Assembly (NCBI RefSeq): GCF_900114765.1
Contig: NZ_FOUD01000009.1
Coordinates: 101,363 to 165,362, forward strand
Reading direction: 5' to 3'
Source of the DNA: Halopseudomonas pachastrellae
Lineage (GTDB): Bacteria; Pseudomonadota; Gammaproteobacteria; Pseudomonadales; Pseudomonadaceae
Length of the DNA: 64,000 nucleotides
How positions within the stretch are numbered: the stretch's first letter is position 1; each line of letters begins with the position of its first letter. Below are positions 1-8,885 of the stretch, one piece after another. The position numbers and the translations under genes are program-made. The notes beneath the pieces are model-generated. The model made no database searches. It had not been told where the DNA came from and was given only the letters and a program-made list of their open reading frames with translations.

Positions 1-2
1 CC

Positions 3-833
3 TCCTTTACGGTGTTCGCCTGGATTCAGACCATTCCCATTATTTCCTACCTGCTGCTGGGGCGGCGCGGCGGTTTCTGGATGTCCCTGGTGTTTATCGG
101 TCTGGGCGTAGTGGCTTTTAACGTCCGCTACCTGACCGGTGACAGCGCTCTGCTGCAGATGGTGGTGGTGGCCAATATTGGCTTCAGTAGTCTGGCGATG
201 ATGGTGTTCTCGCATATCTATGAGCGTAGTCGAGTCGATAACGAGCTGCGGCTTATCGAGCTGGCCGGTACCGACAGTCTGACCGGGCTGGCCAACCGTA
301 TGCGGCTGACTGAAGAGTATCGGCGTATTCGCAGCCAGGTCGAGCGCAACGATGAGGCTCTGTCGCTGGTGGTGCTGGACCTGGACTGGTTCAAGCGCCT
401 GAACGATCGCTATGGGCATGAGGTGGGGGACCGCGCGTTGCAACATACGGCGCGGCTGGTGGAGGCGCGGTTGCGCGACTCGGATCTGCCCTGCCGCATC
501 GGCGGCGAGGAGTTCGCCTTGCTGCTGCCGGGGGCGAGCCTGACGCAGGCCGCCGACCTGGCTGACGGTTTGCGCGCGCAGCTGGCGCAGACGCCGCTGC
601 AGGTAGGGCAGGAGCAGGTGGTGATTACCTTCAGCGGCGGTGTTGCCACCCTGGGTGAGGATGGTGCTGATCTCAGCGCGCTGCTGCGTATCGCAGACCG
701 GCGCATGTACGAGGCCAAGCACAGCGGTCGGGATCAGGTGGTCGCCGCAGGTCAGCGCTATCCCCTTGGCGCCGAATTGGCCGGGAGCACCGCAGCAAGC
801 CGTGCTGCTGCTGCTCCATCTACGGATACCTGA
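3..833 (+). CDS. Membrane diguanylate cyclase (GGDEF), 5' end cut by window
   Basis: The frame is open to the left edge, so the N-terminus lies outside the window. The visible part begins with hydrophobic membrane segments for about 75 residues, then a complete GGDEF domain starting near TDSLTGLANR. The active-site motif is GGEEF within CRIGGEEFALLLP, so it should make cyclic di-GMP from two GTP. RDSD sits exactly five residues before GGEEF and matches the RxxD inhibitory site, so product feedback inhibition is expected. An Ala-rich tail follows the domain. The sensor part may be a multi-TM ligand domain, but too little is visible to name it. Confidence 0.9.
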   Translation, partial: SFTVFAWIQTIPIISYLLLGRRGGFWMSLVFIGLGVVAFNVRYLTGDSALLQMVVVANIGFSSLAMMVFSHIYERSRVDNELRLIELAGTDSLTGLANRMRLTEEYRRIRSQVERNDEALSLVVLDLDWFKRLNDRYGHEVGDRALQHTARLVEARLRDSDLPCRIGGEEFALLLPGASLTQAADLADGLRAQLAQTPLQVGQEQVVITFSGGVATLGEDGADLSALLRIADRRMYEAKHSGRDQVVAAGQRYPLGAELAGSTAASRAAAAPSTDT

Positions 834-902
834 ACGCCCTGGTTGTGGCGCGGCAGCGCTCTTCTACACTGTGGGGTAGTTGCAGTGAGGAGACGAGCAA
901 TC

Positions 903-2033
903 ATGTATATCGGTGTGCCGACTGAGATAAAGAACCACGAGTACCGCGTGGGGCTGACGCCCGACTCGGTGCGTGAATTGACTGGCCACGGGCATCAGTT
1001 GCTGGTGCAGTCCGGCGCTGGCAGTGCCATTGGATTCTCTGACGAAGCCTACCGTGAGGCAGGTGCCCGGCTGGTATCACGCGAGCAGGTCTTCAGCGAC
1101 AGCGAGCTGGTGGTCAAGGTCAAGGAGCCTCAGGCTGAAGAGCGGCGCCTGCTGCGTCCGGGGCAAACGCTGTTCACCTATCTGCATCTGGCGCCGGATC
1201 CGGCCCAGACCCGCGATCTGCTGGCCTCAGGCGCGACCTGCGTCGCCTATGAAACCGTCACCGATGCGCAGGGGCGCTTGCCGTTGCTGGCGCCGATGTC
1301 CGAAGTGGCGGGTCGTATGGCCATTCAGGCCGGTGCCGGTTGTCTGGAGAAGGCGCGCGGTGGGCGCGGCGTACTGCTGGGCGGGGTGCCCGGCGTGCCG
1401 GCGGGCCGCGTCGTCATTCTGGGCGGCGGCGTGGTGGGCAGCAATGCGCTGGCCATGGCGGTGGGGCTGGGCGCGCAGGTGATGGTGCTCGACAAGAGCC
1501 TGGATGTGCTGCGCCGGCTCGATGCTCAGTACGGCAATCGCATCGAGACCCGCTACGCCACGGCGACAGCGGTGGAGGCGGCGCTATTACAGGCGGATCT
1601 GGTGATTGGTGCGGTGCTGGTGCCCGGCGCCGCTGCGCCCAAGCTGATCAGTGCGGACCTGATCCAGCGCATGCCGGCCGGCAGCGTGCTGGTTGATGTG
1701 GCGATTGATCAGGGTGGCTGTGCGCAAACCTCAAAACCAACCACCCACGCCGAGCCGACCTACGTGGTGGATGAGGTGGTGCACTATTGCGTGGCCAACA
1801 TGCCGGGAGGCGTCGCGCGTACCGCCACTCAGGCGTTGAATAATGCCACGCTGCCCTTTGTGCAGGCGCTGGCCGAGAAGGGCGTGGCGCGAGCGCTGCG
1901 TGAAGATGCGCATCTGGCCAATGGTCTGAACGTGAGTCACGGCGCGTTATGTAACGCCGAGGTTGGCGCTGCGCTGGATCTCCCGGTGCAGTCGCTGGAG
2001 GAAGCGTTGGCCACCCTAGGGAGCACCTCCTGA
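903..2033 (+). CDS. ald: Alanine dehydrogenase
   Basis: A 376-residue protein, the usual length for NAD-dependent L-alanine dehydrogenase, which interconverts L-alanine and pyruvate plus ammonia in the cytosol. The N-terminus [17 protein letters not shown] is typical of the AlaDH/PNT family. The Rossmann loop reads [14 protein letters not shown], and the central region has [14 protein letters not shown] and VDVAIDQGG. The ATG at 903 is chosen because GAGGAG at 887-892 lies 10 nt upstream; the frame extends further 5' but without a Shine-Dalgarno. It stands alone. The next gene is convergent, 22 bp downstream. Confidence 0.95.
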   Translation: MYIGVPTEIKNHEYRVGLTPDSVRELTGHGHQLLVQSGAGSAIGFSDEAYREAGARLVSREQVFSDSELVVKVKEPQAEERRLLRPGQTLFTYLHLAPDPAQTRDLLASGATCVAYETVTDAQGRLPLLAPMSEVAGRMAIQAGAGCLEKARGGRGVLLGGVPGVPAGRVVILGGGVVGSNALAMAVGLGAQVMVLDKSLDVLRRLDAQYGNRIETRYATATAVEAALLQADLVIGAVLVPGAAAPKLISADLIQRMPAGSVLVDVAIDQGGCAQTSKPTTHAEPTYVVDEVVHYCVANMPGGVARTATQALNNATLPFVQALAEKGVARALREDAHLANGLNVSHGALCNAEVGAALDLPVQSLEEALATLGSTS

Positions 2034-2055
2034 GCAGGGCCGTGGCAGGCGGCGC

Positions 2056-2955
2056 TCAGCCACCTGCCCGGGTGTTCTCGGCGCGCAGGGCGCCGATGCG
2101 CTCGTCCTTTGCCTGCCACAGGTCTGAGACCCACTGCTGAAAGGCGGCCCGGTACGCCGGGTCTTCGCTGTAATCCCCCTGCAGCAGCTCGCCCGGCAGC
2201 TGACATTCGCGAATATCAACGATGACGCGCGCAACCTGGCCGCTGACCAGGCGCCAGAAGCCTGGTGGTTTTGCCTCGGGGTAGACGATGGTGACATCCA
2301 GCACGGTGCGCATTTGGGCACCCAGGGCGGCGACTACAAAAGCAATGCCGCCCGCCTTGGGTTTGAGCAGGTGGCGGTAAGGAGACTGTTGTTGCTGTTG
2401 CTTGGCCGGCGTGAAGCGCGTGCCTTCCAGATAGTTGACCACGGTCACCGGCAGGCTCTGGAATTTTTCGCAGGCGCGGCGGGTAATCTCCAGGTCCTTG
2501 CCACGATCTTCGGGGTGGCGGTCCAGATGCGCCTTGCTGTAACGCTTCATGAAGGGGTAGTCCAGCGCCCAGAACGCCAGCCCGAGAAACGGCACCCAGA
2601 TCAGTTCGCGCTTGAGGAAAAACTTGAAGTACGGCGTCTTGCGATTGAACGCCTTGACCAGCGCGGGGATGTCGACCCAGGACTGGTGGTTGCTGATAAC
2701 CAGATAGGAATGCTGGCTGCTGAGCTGTGCATCGCAGCGGATGTCCCAGTGGGTCGGGGTGAGCAGGGCGAAAATCGCCTTGTTGCCCTCGGCCCAGGTC
2801 TCGGCGATCCACATCACGCCGGCCGAGCAGGCGCGTTGCAGGGTCGGCCACGGCAGCAGCTTGATCAGGCCCAGCAGCAGCATCGGGCCGATACCGATAA
2901 GGGTGTTGAGCAAGATCAGCAGGCAGGTCAGCAGGCCTGTCATCCAGTGAGGCAT
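2056..2955 (-). CDS. YihG-like 1-acyl-glycerol-3-phosphate acyltransferase
   Basis: A 299-residue inner-membrane acyltransferase of the PlsC superfamily. Hydrophobic N-terminal segments are followed by the NHxxxxD catalytic motif (NHQSWVD) and, about 80 residues later, the substrate motif YLEGTRFTP, as in YihG/PlsC enzymes that acylate lysophosphatidic acid. The start at 2955 is supported by AAGGAA 8 nt upstream; a longer frame to 3018 has no site. A run of five glutamines (AKQQQQQSP) follows the second motif, which is unusual for the family. The 194-bp gap to the next gene shows nothing recognisable. Confidence 0.88.
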   Translation of the reverse strand: MPHWMTGLLTCLLILLNTLIGIGPMLLLGLIKLLPWPTLQRACSAGVMWIAETWAEGNKAIFALLTPTHWDIRCDAQLSSQHSYLVISNHQSWVDIPALVKAFNRKTPYFKFFLKRELIWVPFLGLAFWALDYPFMKRYSKAHLDRHPEDRGKDLEITRRACEKFQSLPVTVVNYLEGTRFTPAKQQQQQSPYRHLLKPKAGGIAFVVAALGAQMRTVLDVTIVYPEAKPPGFWRLVSGQVARVIVDIRECQLPGELLQGDYSEDPAYRAAFQQWVSDLWQAKDERIGALRAENTRAGG

Positions 2956-3149
2956 GGCGGGTTCCTTGTCGCAGGCAAGCGCCAAGCATAGCGAGTTTTG
3001 TGGCCGGGCGGCCAGCAAGCGTTCACCCGTTCAGGTGATGGGCAGCAGGGTAAGCGGTTTCTATCGTCAATGGCCGGGGTGTGGGTGCCCCGCACGCGCG
3101 CTGACTCGTCGCCGGCTGGCGCACCGGCAAGGCTGTGGAGCAGGTCATT

Positions 3150-4757
3150 ATGGCGGCGGTGGGTAAGCCTGAGCTGAAGTACGCTGCAACAACGTCGCTG
3201 TGCGTCCAGGTGCGTCAGCGTGCGCTGACTCGCTTATTGCTGGCGCTGCTCTCCGGGGCAATGCTGTCATTGCCCTGGGTCGACGGCGGGCTCTATTGGA
3301 GCGGCTGGATTGGCTGGGTACCGCTACTGTTTGCCCTGCACGCCAGCAGCCTGCGTCAGGCCGCGCTGCTGGGCTGGTGCTGCGGCACGGTGTTTTACAT
3401 CGGCACTGCCTATTGGATGGTCGATTTTGTCATTCACCTGAAGGGGCTGTCGCTGCCGGTCAGTTTGCTGCTGGCCTCTTTGTTCTGGCTGTATGCCGGC
3501 GCCTCCATTGCCGTCGGCTGCGTGCTGTTTCGTCTGATCTCGCGGCGGCTGCCGCAGCTTGATCTGATCAGCTTCCCGCTGGCGCTGGTGATCGCCTGCG
3601 CGCTGTACCCGACGCTGTTTGACCTGCGCTTTAGTGAAACCCAGGCGGCGTTTGTGCTGGCGATACAGGGGGTTGACCTGGTGGGCGCTCAGGGCTTGGA
3701 CATGCTGATGCTGTTGACCAGCGCGCTGTTGTTCCAGTGGCTGCAGCGTGATCTTGGCGGCCTCAAGGGGCAGTTGGCGCTGGGCGGCAGCGCGCTGGTG
3801 CTGATCTGGTTCGTTTATGGCTGGTTTGCCCTGGGCCACTGGGATCGCCAGGCTGCGGCCTGGCCCACCATGCGTATTGGTCTGGTGCAGCCCAATGACG
3901 CGCCAACCCGGCGTATTCCTGCGCCGCCAGAGGGCTACTCGCGCGAGTACCCAGAAGAAATGGTAGCTACCCGCCGGCTGTCCGCTGCAGGCGCGCGCTG
4001 GGTGGCCTGGCCGGAGGCGCGTTACAAGGGCTACTTTGACCAGCAAAGTGTGCGCCAAGCCTGGGCCGATCAGATATTGGGCATGTCCTCGGACCTGTTT
4101 TTTCACGACGTGGAAACCCGTAACCGCCACGCCACACCGGTCAGTTACAACACCCTGGGCTGGCTTGGGCAGGAGGGGGCGCTGGTAGATCAGTACCGCA
4201 AGATGCAGCGGGTGCCCTTTGGCGAGTACCTGCCCGACTTCTGGACGCTGCCGGGTATCAACTGGCTGACAACCCGGTTTTTTGGCGACTATCTGCGTGA
4301 GGTAGGCGAGGGGCAGGAACATGTGTTCTTTCCCATCGAGGGCATGCGCGTAGTGCCCAAGATCTGCTACGAAACCGCCTTCCCCGAATTTATCGCCGAG
4401 GCCATTGGCAGCGATGCCGGCGGCAAGGTGCTGCTGTTTGTCTCCCAGGACAACTGGTTCGGGGAAAGCTCACAGCCCTTTCAGCATCGCGCGATGTCGA
4501 TCGTCCGCGCTGTTGAGAACCGCGTGCCCATGCTGCACCTGATCAACAATGGCCCCTCGGTGGCGGCTTTGCCCAGTGGGCGCGCGATTGCCGGTACGCC
4601 GGCCTTTAGCCGCGCCGAAATGCTGGTTGATCTGCCCTATTCGCCAACGCGTGGTGGCAGCTTCTTTACCCGTCATGCGCAGCATCTGAACTGGTTCTGG
4701 TACACCGCTCTGGCCGTTTTGCTGGGCTGTGCCCTGTGGCCGCGCCGTCGGCGCTGA
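3150..4757 (+). CDS. Apolipoprotein N-acyltransferase-like protein (CN hydrolase family)
   Basis: A 535-residue membrane protein with about six N-terminal TM segments and a periplasmic carbon-nitrogen hydrolase domain from about residue 240, the Lnt architecture. The catalytic Glu-Lys-Cys triad is visible as WPEARYKGYF, YRKMQRVPFGEYLP and KICYETAFPE. Lnt transfers a third acyl chain onto the lipoprotein N-terminal cysteine. The start is the ATG at 3150 with GGAG 9 nt upstream; a GTG at 3135 is possible. It is not beside corC/ybeX, the common partner of lnt in pseudomonads, so this may be a second Lnt-like enzyme rather than the housekeeping one. Confidence 0.82.
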   Translation: MAAVGKPELKYAATTSLCVQVRQRALTRLLLALLSGAMLSLPWVDGGLYWSGWIGWVPLLFALHASSLRQAALLGWCCGTVFYIGTAYWMVDFVIHLKGLSLPVSLLLASLFWLYAGASIAVGCVLFRLISRRLPQLDLISFPLALVIACALYPTLFDLRFSETQAAFVLAIQGVDLVGAQGLDMLMLLTSALLFQWLQRDLGGLKGQLALGGSALVLIWFVYGWFALGHWDRQAAAWPTMRIGLVQPNDAPTRRIPAPPEGYSREYPEEMVATRRLSAAGARWVAWPEARYKGYFDQQSVRQAWADQILGMSSDLFFHDVETRNRHATPVSYNTLGWLGQEGALVDQYRKMQRVPFGEYLPDFWTLPGINWLTTRFFGDYLREVGEGQEHVFFPIEGMRVVPKICYETAFPEFIAEAIGSDAGGKVLLFVSQDNWFGESSQPFQHRAMSIVRAVENRVPMLHLINNGPSVAALPSGRAIAGTPAFSRAEMLVDLPYSPTRGGSFFTRHAQHLNWFWYTALAVLLGCALWPRRRR

Positions 4758-4767
4758 GTCTGCCGGT

Positions 4768-5982
4768 TCAGGCGAACTGGCCGGCGGTATAGCCAGAGGA
4801 CCAGGCCCACTGGAAGTTGAAACCGCCCAGATGCCCGCTGACATCCAGTACCTCGCCAATAAAGAACAGCCCCGGACAGGCCTTGGCCTCCATGGTCTTG
4901 GAGCTGACGTCATCGGTACTGACACCCCCCAGGGTGACCTCCGCCGTGCGGTAGCCCTCGGTGCCCGAGGGCTTGAGCTGCCAGCCGTTGAGCAGGGCGC
5001 CAATCTCGCGCAGTTGGCGGTCAGGCATCTCGGCCAGCGCGGTATCGTCATCGGCTGGCCACCAGAGCGTTTGCAGCTCCGCCACCAGCGATTTGGCCAG
5101 ATGAATGCAGAGGCGCGTCTTCAGCCGGCTGCGCGGTTGATGCTGTTTTTCATCCAGCAGCCATTGGGCGGCGTCCAGGCTGGGCAGCAGGTCAACGCGC
5201 AGGGTATCGCCGCTGTGCCAGTAGTTGGATATCTGCAGCATCGCCGGGCCGCTCAGGCCGCGATGGGTAAACAGCATCGCTTCGCTGAAATGTTGCCCGT
5301 TGCAGCTGACGTCGACGTCCAGCGCGAGGCCGGCCAGGCGCTCGCAAACGGCCTTGAACTGGTCGCTGAAGGTGAAGGGCACGAGGCCGGCGTGGCGAGG
5401 CGTCAGTTTGAGGCCGAACTGCTCGGCGAGCTGATAGCCGATGCCGCTGCCGCCCAGGGTCGGAATCGACAGCCCGCCGGTGGCGACCACCAGTGACTGG
5501 CAGCGAAGGGTGACTGGGCGGCCCTGCTGTTCAACCTGCAGGGTGAAGCCGCCACTCTCCTGGCGCTCTACGCTGCTCAGCTCACAGTGGGTGCGAATGT
5601 CCACCTGGGCTTGCAGGCACTCATTCTCCAGCATGTCGAGAATCGGCTTGGCCGAGTCACGGCAGAACAGCTGCTGGTGTTTGCGCTCCTCATAGTCGAT
5701 GGCGTAGCTGCCGACCATTGAGATGAAGTCCCACTGGTTGTAGCGCTTGAGGGCGGATTTGCAGAAGTGCGGGTTGGCGGAAATGAAGTTGTCCGCCTCC
5801 ACACTGTAATTGGTGAAGTTGCAGCGACCGCCGCCGGACATAAGGATCTTCTTGCCGATGCGGTTGGCCCGCTCCAGCACCAGCACCCGGCGTCCGCGCT
5901 GGCCTGCCGTTGCGGCGCACATCAGCCCGGAGGCGCCTGCGCCCAGTACGATAACGTCAAAGTCGGAGGCTGGCTGGGGCAC
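4768..5982 (-). CDS. BaiN/HI0933-family FAD-dependent oxidoreductase
   Basis: A 404-residue flavoprotein, close to the usual ~400 of this family (YhiN, HI0933, BaiN). The N-terminus carries the dinucleotide-binding loop GAGASGLMCAATAGQRG and, about 40 residues on, the family signature ILMSGGGRCNFTN. The C-terminus has GEVLDVSGHLGGFNFQWAW, which completes the FAD site. The physiological substrate is not established for most members. The start is GTG (5980-5982) with only a weak ribosome site. It converges on the Lnt-like gene with a 10-bp gap. Confidence 0.9.
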   Translation of the reverse strand: MPQPASDFDVIVLGAGASGLMCAATAGQRGRRVLVLERANRIGKKILMSGGGRCNFTNYSVEADNFISANPHFCKSALKRYNQWDFISMVGSYAIDYEERKHQQLFCRDSAKPILDMLENECLQAQVDIRTHCELSSVERQESGGFTLQVEQQGRPVTLRCQSLVVATGGLSIPTLGGSGIGYQLAEQFGLKLTPRHAGLVPFTFSDQFKAVCERLAGLALDVDVSCNGQHFSEAMLFTHRGLSGPAMLQISNYWHSGDTLRVDLLPSLDAAQWLLDEKQHQPRSRLKTRLCIHLAKSLVAELQTLWWPADDDTALAEMPDRQLREIGALLNGWQLKPSGTEGYRTAEVTLGGVSTDDVSSKTMEAKACPGLFFIGEVLDVSGHLGGFNFQWAWSSGYTAGQFA

Positions 5983-6093
5983 GTCGGAAGTCCGCGAATG
6001 GCTGGGTGGAAGCGGCGAATTCTAGCATTGTTGGGGTGTTAGGGGCTGGGCTGGCGTAGAATGCAGCGTTATCGGCTATTGAAGGAAAGCGGC

Positions 6094-6321
6094 ATGTCAT
6101 TGAACCAACCCCCGTGCGCTGTTGACCCCTTGCACGGCGTAACCCTCAAGGCTCTGCTGGAGTCTCTGGTGGAATGCTACGGCTGGGAGGAGTTGGGCCG
6201 TCAGGTACCGATCAACTGCTTCGTGCATGAGCCGAGCATGAATTCCAGCCTGAAGTTTCTGCGCCGCACGCCCTGGGCGCGCGCCAAGGTAGAAGCGCTG
6301 TATATCGCCAGCCAGCGCTGA
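6094..6321 (+). CDS. VF530-family small DNA-binding-like protein
   Basis: A 75-residue protein with the VF530/DUF2132 pattern: [16 protein letters not shown] near the N-terminus, then [16 protein letters not shown] and [19 protein letters not shown]. The family fold resembles double-stranded DNA-binding helical proteins, but its function is unknown. The start at 6094 has a strong site, GAAGGAAAG at 6081-6089. It is monocistronic, between two minus-strand genes. Confidence 0.85.
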   Translation: MSLNQPPCAVDPLHGVTLKALLESLVECYGWEELGRQVPINCFVHEPSMNSSLKFLRRTPWARAKVEALYIASQR

Positions 6322-6341
6322 GCCTGGTTTGCTCTGGCCCC

Positions 6342-6782
6342 TTAGGCCATCCATCCCAGCGTAGCAGCGGTCAGCAGCAGATAGCGCCCACCCTTGGCGA
6401 TTGCCACGATCAGGGTGAAGCGCCACAGCGGCTCACGCATCACACCGGCAACAATGGTCAGCGGGTCGCCGATAAAGGGGGCCCAGCTCAGCAGCAGCGA
6501 CCAATACCCCCAGCGGTGATAGGCCGCCTGGGTGCGGGCCAGGCGCTCGGGTGTGAGCGGAAACCAGCGGCGCTGCTGAAAATGCGTGATATAGCGCCCC
6601 AACCACCAGTTGAGCATGGCCCCCAGCAGGTTGCCGGCGGTGGCGACCAGCAGGACCGGCTGCGGGTCGTAGTGACCGCTCAGCAGCATGGCGACCAGTG
6701 CAAACTCCGACTGCAGCGGCAGCACCGTGGCGGCGCCAAATGCGATCAGAAACAGGCCTATGTAACTACTCAGCTCCCACAT
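6342..6782 (-). CDS. YqaA-family small inner-membrane protein
   Basis: A 146-residue membrane protein with about four TM segments. It matches the YqaA branch of the DedA/VTT superfamily: a first TM segment, GNLLGAMLNWWLGRY, a region rich in Arg and aromatic residues, then SWAPFIGDPLTIVAGVMR, which carries the conserved Pro-Gly-Asp-Pro stretch. DedA relatives act in lipid-carrier flipping and membrane homeostasis; the role of YqaA itself is not defined. GGAGA 5-9 nt upstream supports the start. Confidence 0.85.
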   Translation of the reverse strand: MWELSSYIGLFLIAFGAATVLPLQSEFALVAMLLSGHYDPQPVLLVATAGNLLGAMLNWWLGRYITHFQQRRWFPLTPERLARTQAAYHRWGYWSLLLSWAPFIGDPLTIVAGVMREPLWRFTLIVAIAKGGRYLLLTAATLGWMA

Positions 6783-6990
6783 GGGGTCTCCGGCGAGGCT
6801 CGGCGGGCCAGCATAGCAGCCAAGGCTGGACGTTGGCCGCGTTTGGTCCGGTGATTATGTGTCGGCGTACGTCTGAGGCGGGTTGACGGCAACGATTTAT
6901 TCCTAATTTCCATAAATATCGAATCAATGCTTCACCCTGTCGGATAAAGCAGGAATAATGGCGCGTTTTTCCCGCCGTTCTGGAGTATGC

Positions 6991-8244
6991 ATGTCCGAGT
7001 TGTCTGCAGACCTGACCGATGTTTCCCCCGCTCACCCTGCTGGCTCATTATCCTGGCTGATTTTGCTGGCGCTGGCCGTGGGTGGCTTTGGCATTGGCAC
7101 CGGTGAGTTCGTGATCATGGGGCTGATGCCCACCATCGCCGCCGATCTGGGGGTTACCGAACCGCAGGTAGGACATGTGATCAGCAGCTACGCACTGGGC
7201 GTGGTGGTCGGGGCACCGATTCTGGCGATCTTTGGCGCCATGCTGTACCGCCGGCATCTGCTGTTGCTGCTGATGGTGTTCTTTGCTCTGGGCAATCTGG
7301 CCAGCGCACTGGCCCCGGACTACCACAGCCTGCTATTGGCGCGCTTTGTCGCCGGCCTGCCGCACGGCGCCTACTTTGGTGTGGCGGCGTTGGTGGCGGC
7401 CTCGCTGGTGGCGCCGAACAAGCGCGCGGCGGCGATCAGCTTGGTAATGCTGGGCCTGACACTGGCGATCCTGGTGGGCAACCCGCTGGCGACCCTGCTC
7501 GGGCAGCAGATTGACTGGCGCTACGCCTTTGTTGCGGTGGCCGTGATTGCGCTGCTCACGGTGCTGTTGATCGCGCTGTTTTTGCCGCTGGATCGGAGTG
7601 TGGTGCGCAGCAACCCATTGGCCGAGCTGCAAGCCTTTCGCCGTATTCAGGTGTGGTATGCGCTGGGCATCGGCGCCATTGGCTTTGCCGGCATGTTTTG
7701 CGTATTCAGCTACCTGGCGGTAACCCTGCTTGTGGTGACCGGGGTTGCGCCCCTGGTTGTGCCGCTGGCGGTAGCCACCTTTGGCGCTGGCACCCTGGTG
7801 GGCAATCTGGCCGGAGGCTGGCTGTTTGAGCGCCTGCAGTTTGCTGCGGTCGGGGTGGTTCTGCTCTGGAGTGTGGCGGTGCTGCTGCTGTTTCCCTTTG
7901 CCGTGCAGACCTTATGGAGTGCGCTGCTGGCGGCGTTTTTGGTCGGCACCATGGTGGCCTTGTCGCCCCCGCTGCAGACCCGTTTGATGGATGTGGCCGC
8001 AGATGCACAGACGCTGGCTGCAGCCTCCCATCACGCCGCATTTAACGTGGCCAATGCGCTGGGGCCCTGGCTGGGCGGTCTGGCGATTGGTGCCAGCTTG
8101 GGCTGGACTGTGACCGGCTACGTTGGTGCGTTGACCGCCGTAGCCGGTTTGGGGCTGTTTTTGCTGTCCTGGCTGCGGCAGCGTCGTCACCCCGAGGAGT
8201 TGGTGGCAACAGACCCTACCTGCCGGCCATGTATTGATCGTTAA
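6991..8244 (+). CDS. MFS transporter, DHA1 family (AraJ/YdhP-like)
   Basis: A 417-residue, 12-TM major facilitator. The N-terminus contains FGIGTGEFVIMGLMPTIA, a signature of the AraJ/YdhP drug:H+ antiporter-1 group. Members export sugars or drugs; the substrate cannot be told here. The start at 6991 follows GGAG with 5-nt spacing. The last nine codons, after VATDP, lie in a 29-bp convergent overlap with the GST gene and cover part of a 14-bp repeat (8205-8218), so this tail may be a recent extension. Confidence 0.9.
   Translation: MSELSADLTDVSPAHPAGSLSWLILLALAVGGFGIGTGEFVIMGLMPTIAADLGVTEPQVGHVISSYALGVVVGAPILAIFGAMLYRRHLLLLLMVFFALGNLASALAPDYHSLLLARFVAGLPHGAYFGVAALVAASLVAPNKRAAAISLVMLGLTLAILVGNPLATLLGQQIDWRYAFVAVAVIALLTVLLIALFLPLDRSVVRSNPLAELQAFRRIQVWYALGIGAIGFAGMFCVFSYLAVTLLVVTGVAPLVVPLAVATFGAGTLVGNLAGGWLFERLQFAAVGVVLLWSVAVLLLFPFAVQTLWSALLAAFLVGTMVALSPPLQTRLMDVAADAQTLAAASHHAAFNVANALGPWLGGLAIGASLGWTVTGYVGALTAVAGLGLFLLSWLRQRRHPEELVATDPTCRPCIDR
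8205..8218 (-). repeat. 14-bp copy of the palindromic-element end, at the GST stop codon
   Basis: Read on the minus strand this is TAGGGTCTGTTGCC, identical over 14 bases to the left terminus of the palindromic element at 43905. Its first three bases are the TAG stop codon of the GST gene. The other strand encodes the C-terminal tail of the MFS gene. No other part of the element is visible nearby. Confidence 0.6.
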
Positions 8245-8836
8245 AGGCCTTTGCCCGGATGGCCGCCGGGCGCTCAAAGGCGGTCGCCACAAACTCGGCA
8301 AAGCCCGGACGCTCGGGCACGATGCCCTCGCTCATCGCCCAGCCTAGCTGCGCTGCCAGGTAGAGGTCGGCGGCGGTGAAGTGGTTGCCGCACAGCCAGG
8401 GGCCGCCCAGCAGCGCCTGCTGCACGGTGGCCAGGGTGTCTTCAAAGCTGCCGAAGCCGACCATGCGCTCGCGTCCCTCCGGCACCTCCCAGTCAAGTTT
8501 GCGGGCGGTGATGGCCTGCTCCAGCGGACCGGCGGCAAAGAATAGCCAGCGCAGGTAGGCGGCGCGGCGCGGGTCGTCGACCGGCGGCGCCAGTTGGGTG
8601 CGGGGGAAGCGGTCGGCCAGATAGGCGCAGATGGCGGCACATTCGGTGATCAGCAGGTCACCGTGCATCAGCGCAGGCACCTTGCCCATCGGGTTGATGG
8701 CGCGATAGTGCGCGCTTTTTATCTCGTCGCCGTAGTCGATCCAGACGGTTTCATACGGCATCTGCAGTTCTTCAAGCATCCAGTGTACGAGGCGGCCGCG
8801 TGATTGCGGATTGCTGTACAGGGTCAGTCCATGCAT
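8216..8836 (-). CDS. Glutathione S-transferase family protein
   Basis: A 206-residue cytosolic protein with a thioredoxin-like N-terminal domain (MHGLTLYSNPQSRGRLVHW) and an all-helical C-terminal domain. The cis-proline and gamma-Glu-binding region reads INPMGKVPALMHGDLLITEC, as in bacterial GSTs. Ser or Asn in YSNPQSRG is the likely catalytic position; the substrate is unknown. The start at 8836 has GGAGAG 6 nt upstream. The stop lies inside the convergent MFS gene (29-bp overlap) and inside a repeat shared with other genes in the window. Confidence 0.9.
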   Translation of the reverse strand: MHGLTLYSNPQSRGRLVHWMLEELQMPYETVWIDYGDEIKSAHYRAINPMGKVPALMHGDLLITECAAICAYLADRFPRTQLAPPVDDPRRAAYLRWLFFAAGPLEQAITARKLDWEVPEGRERMVGFGSFEDTLATVQQALLGGPWLCGNHFTAADLYLAAQLGWAMSEGIVPERPGFAEFVATAFERPAAIRAKAFNDQYMAGR

Positions 8837-8885
8837 GGGTGTCTCTCCTTGTTTGCTGCACCCAAGCATAGACCCTGATTGCCTG

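Noticed and set aside
3019..3050. GTTCACCCG match to the palindromic element's outer arm
   Set aside because: Only nine bases match and no other arm is present; consistent with chance.
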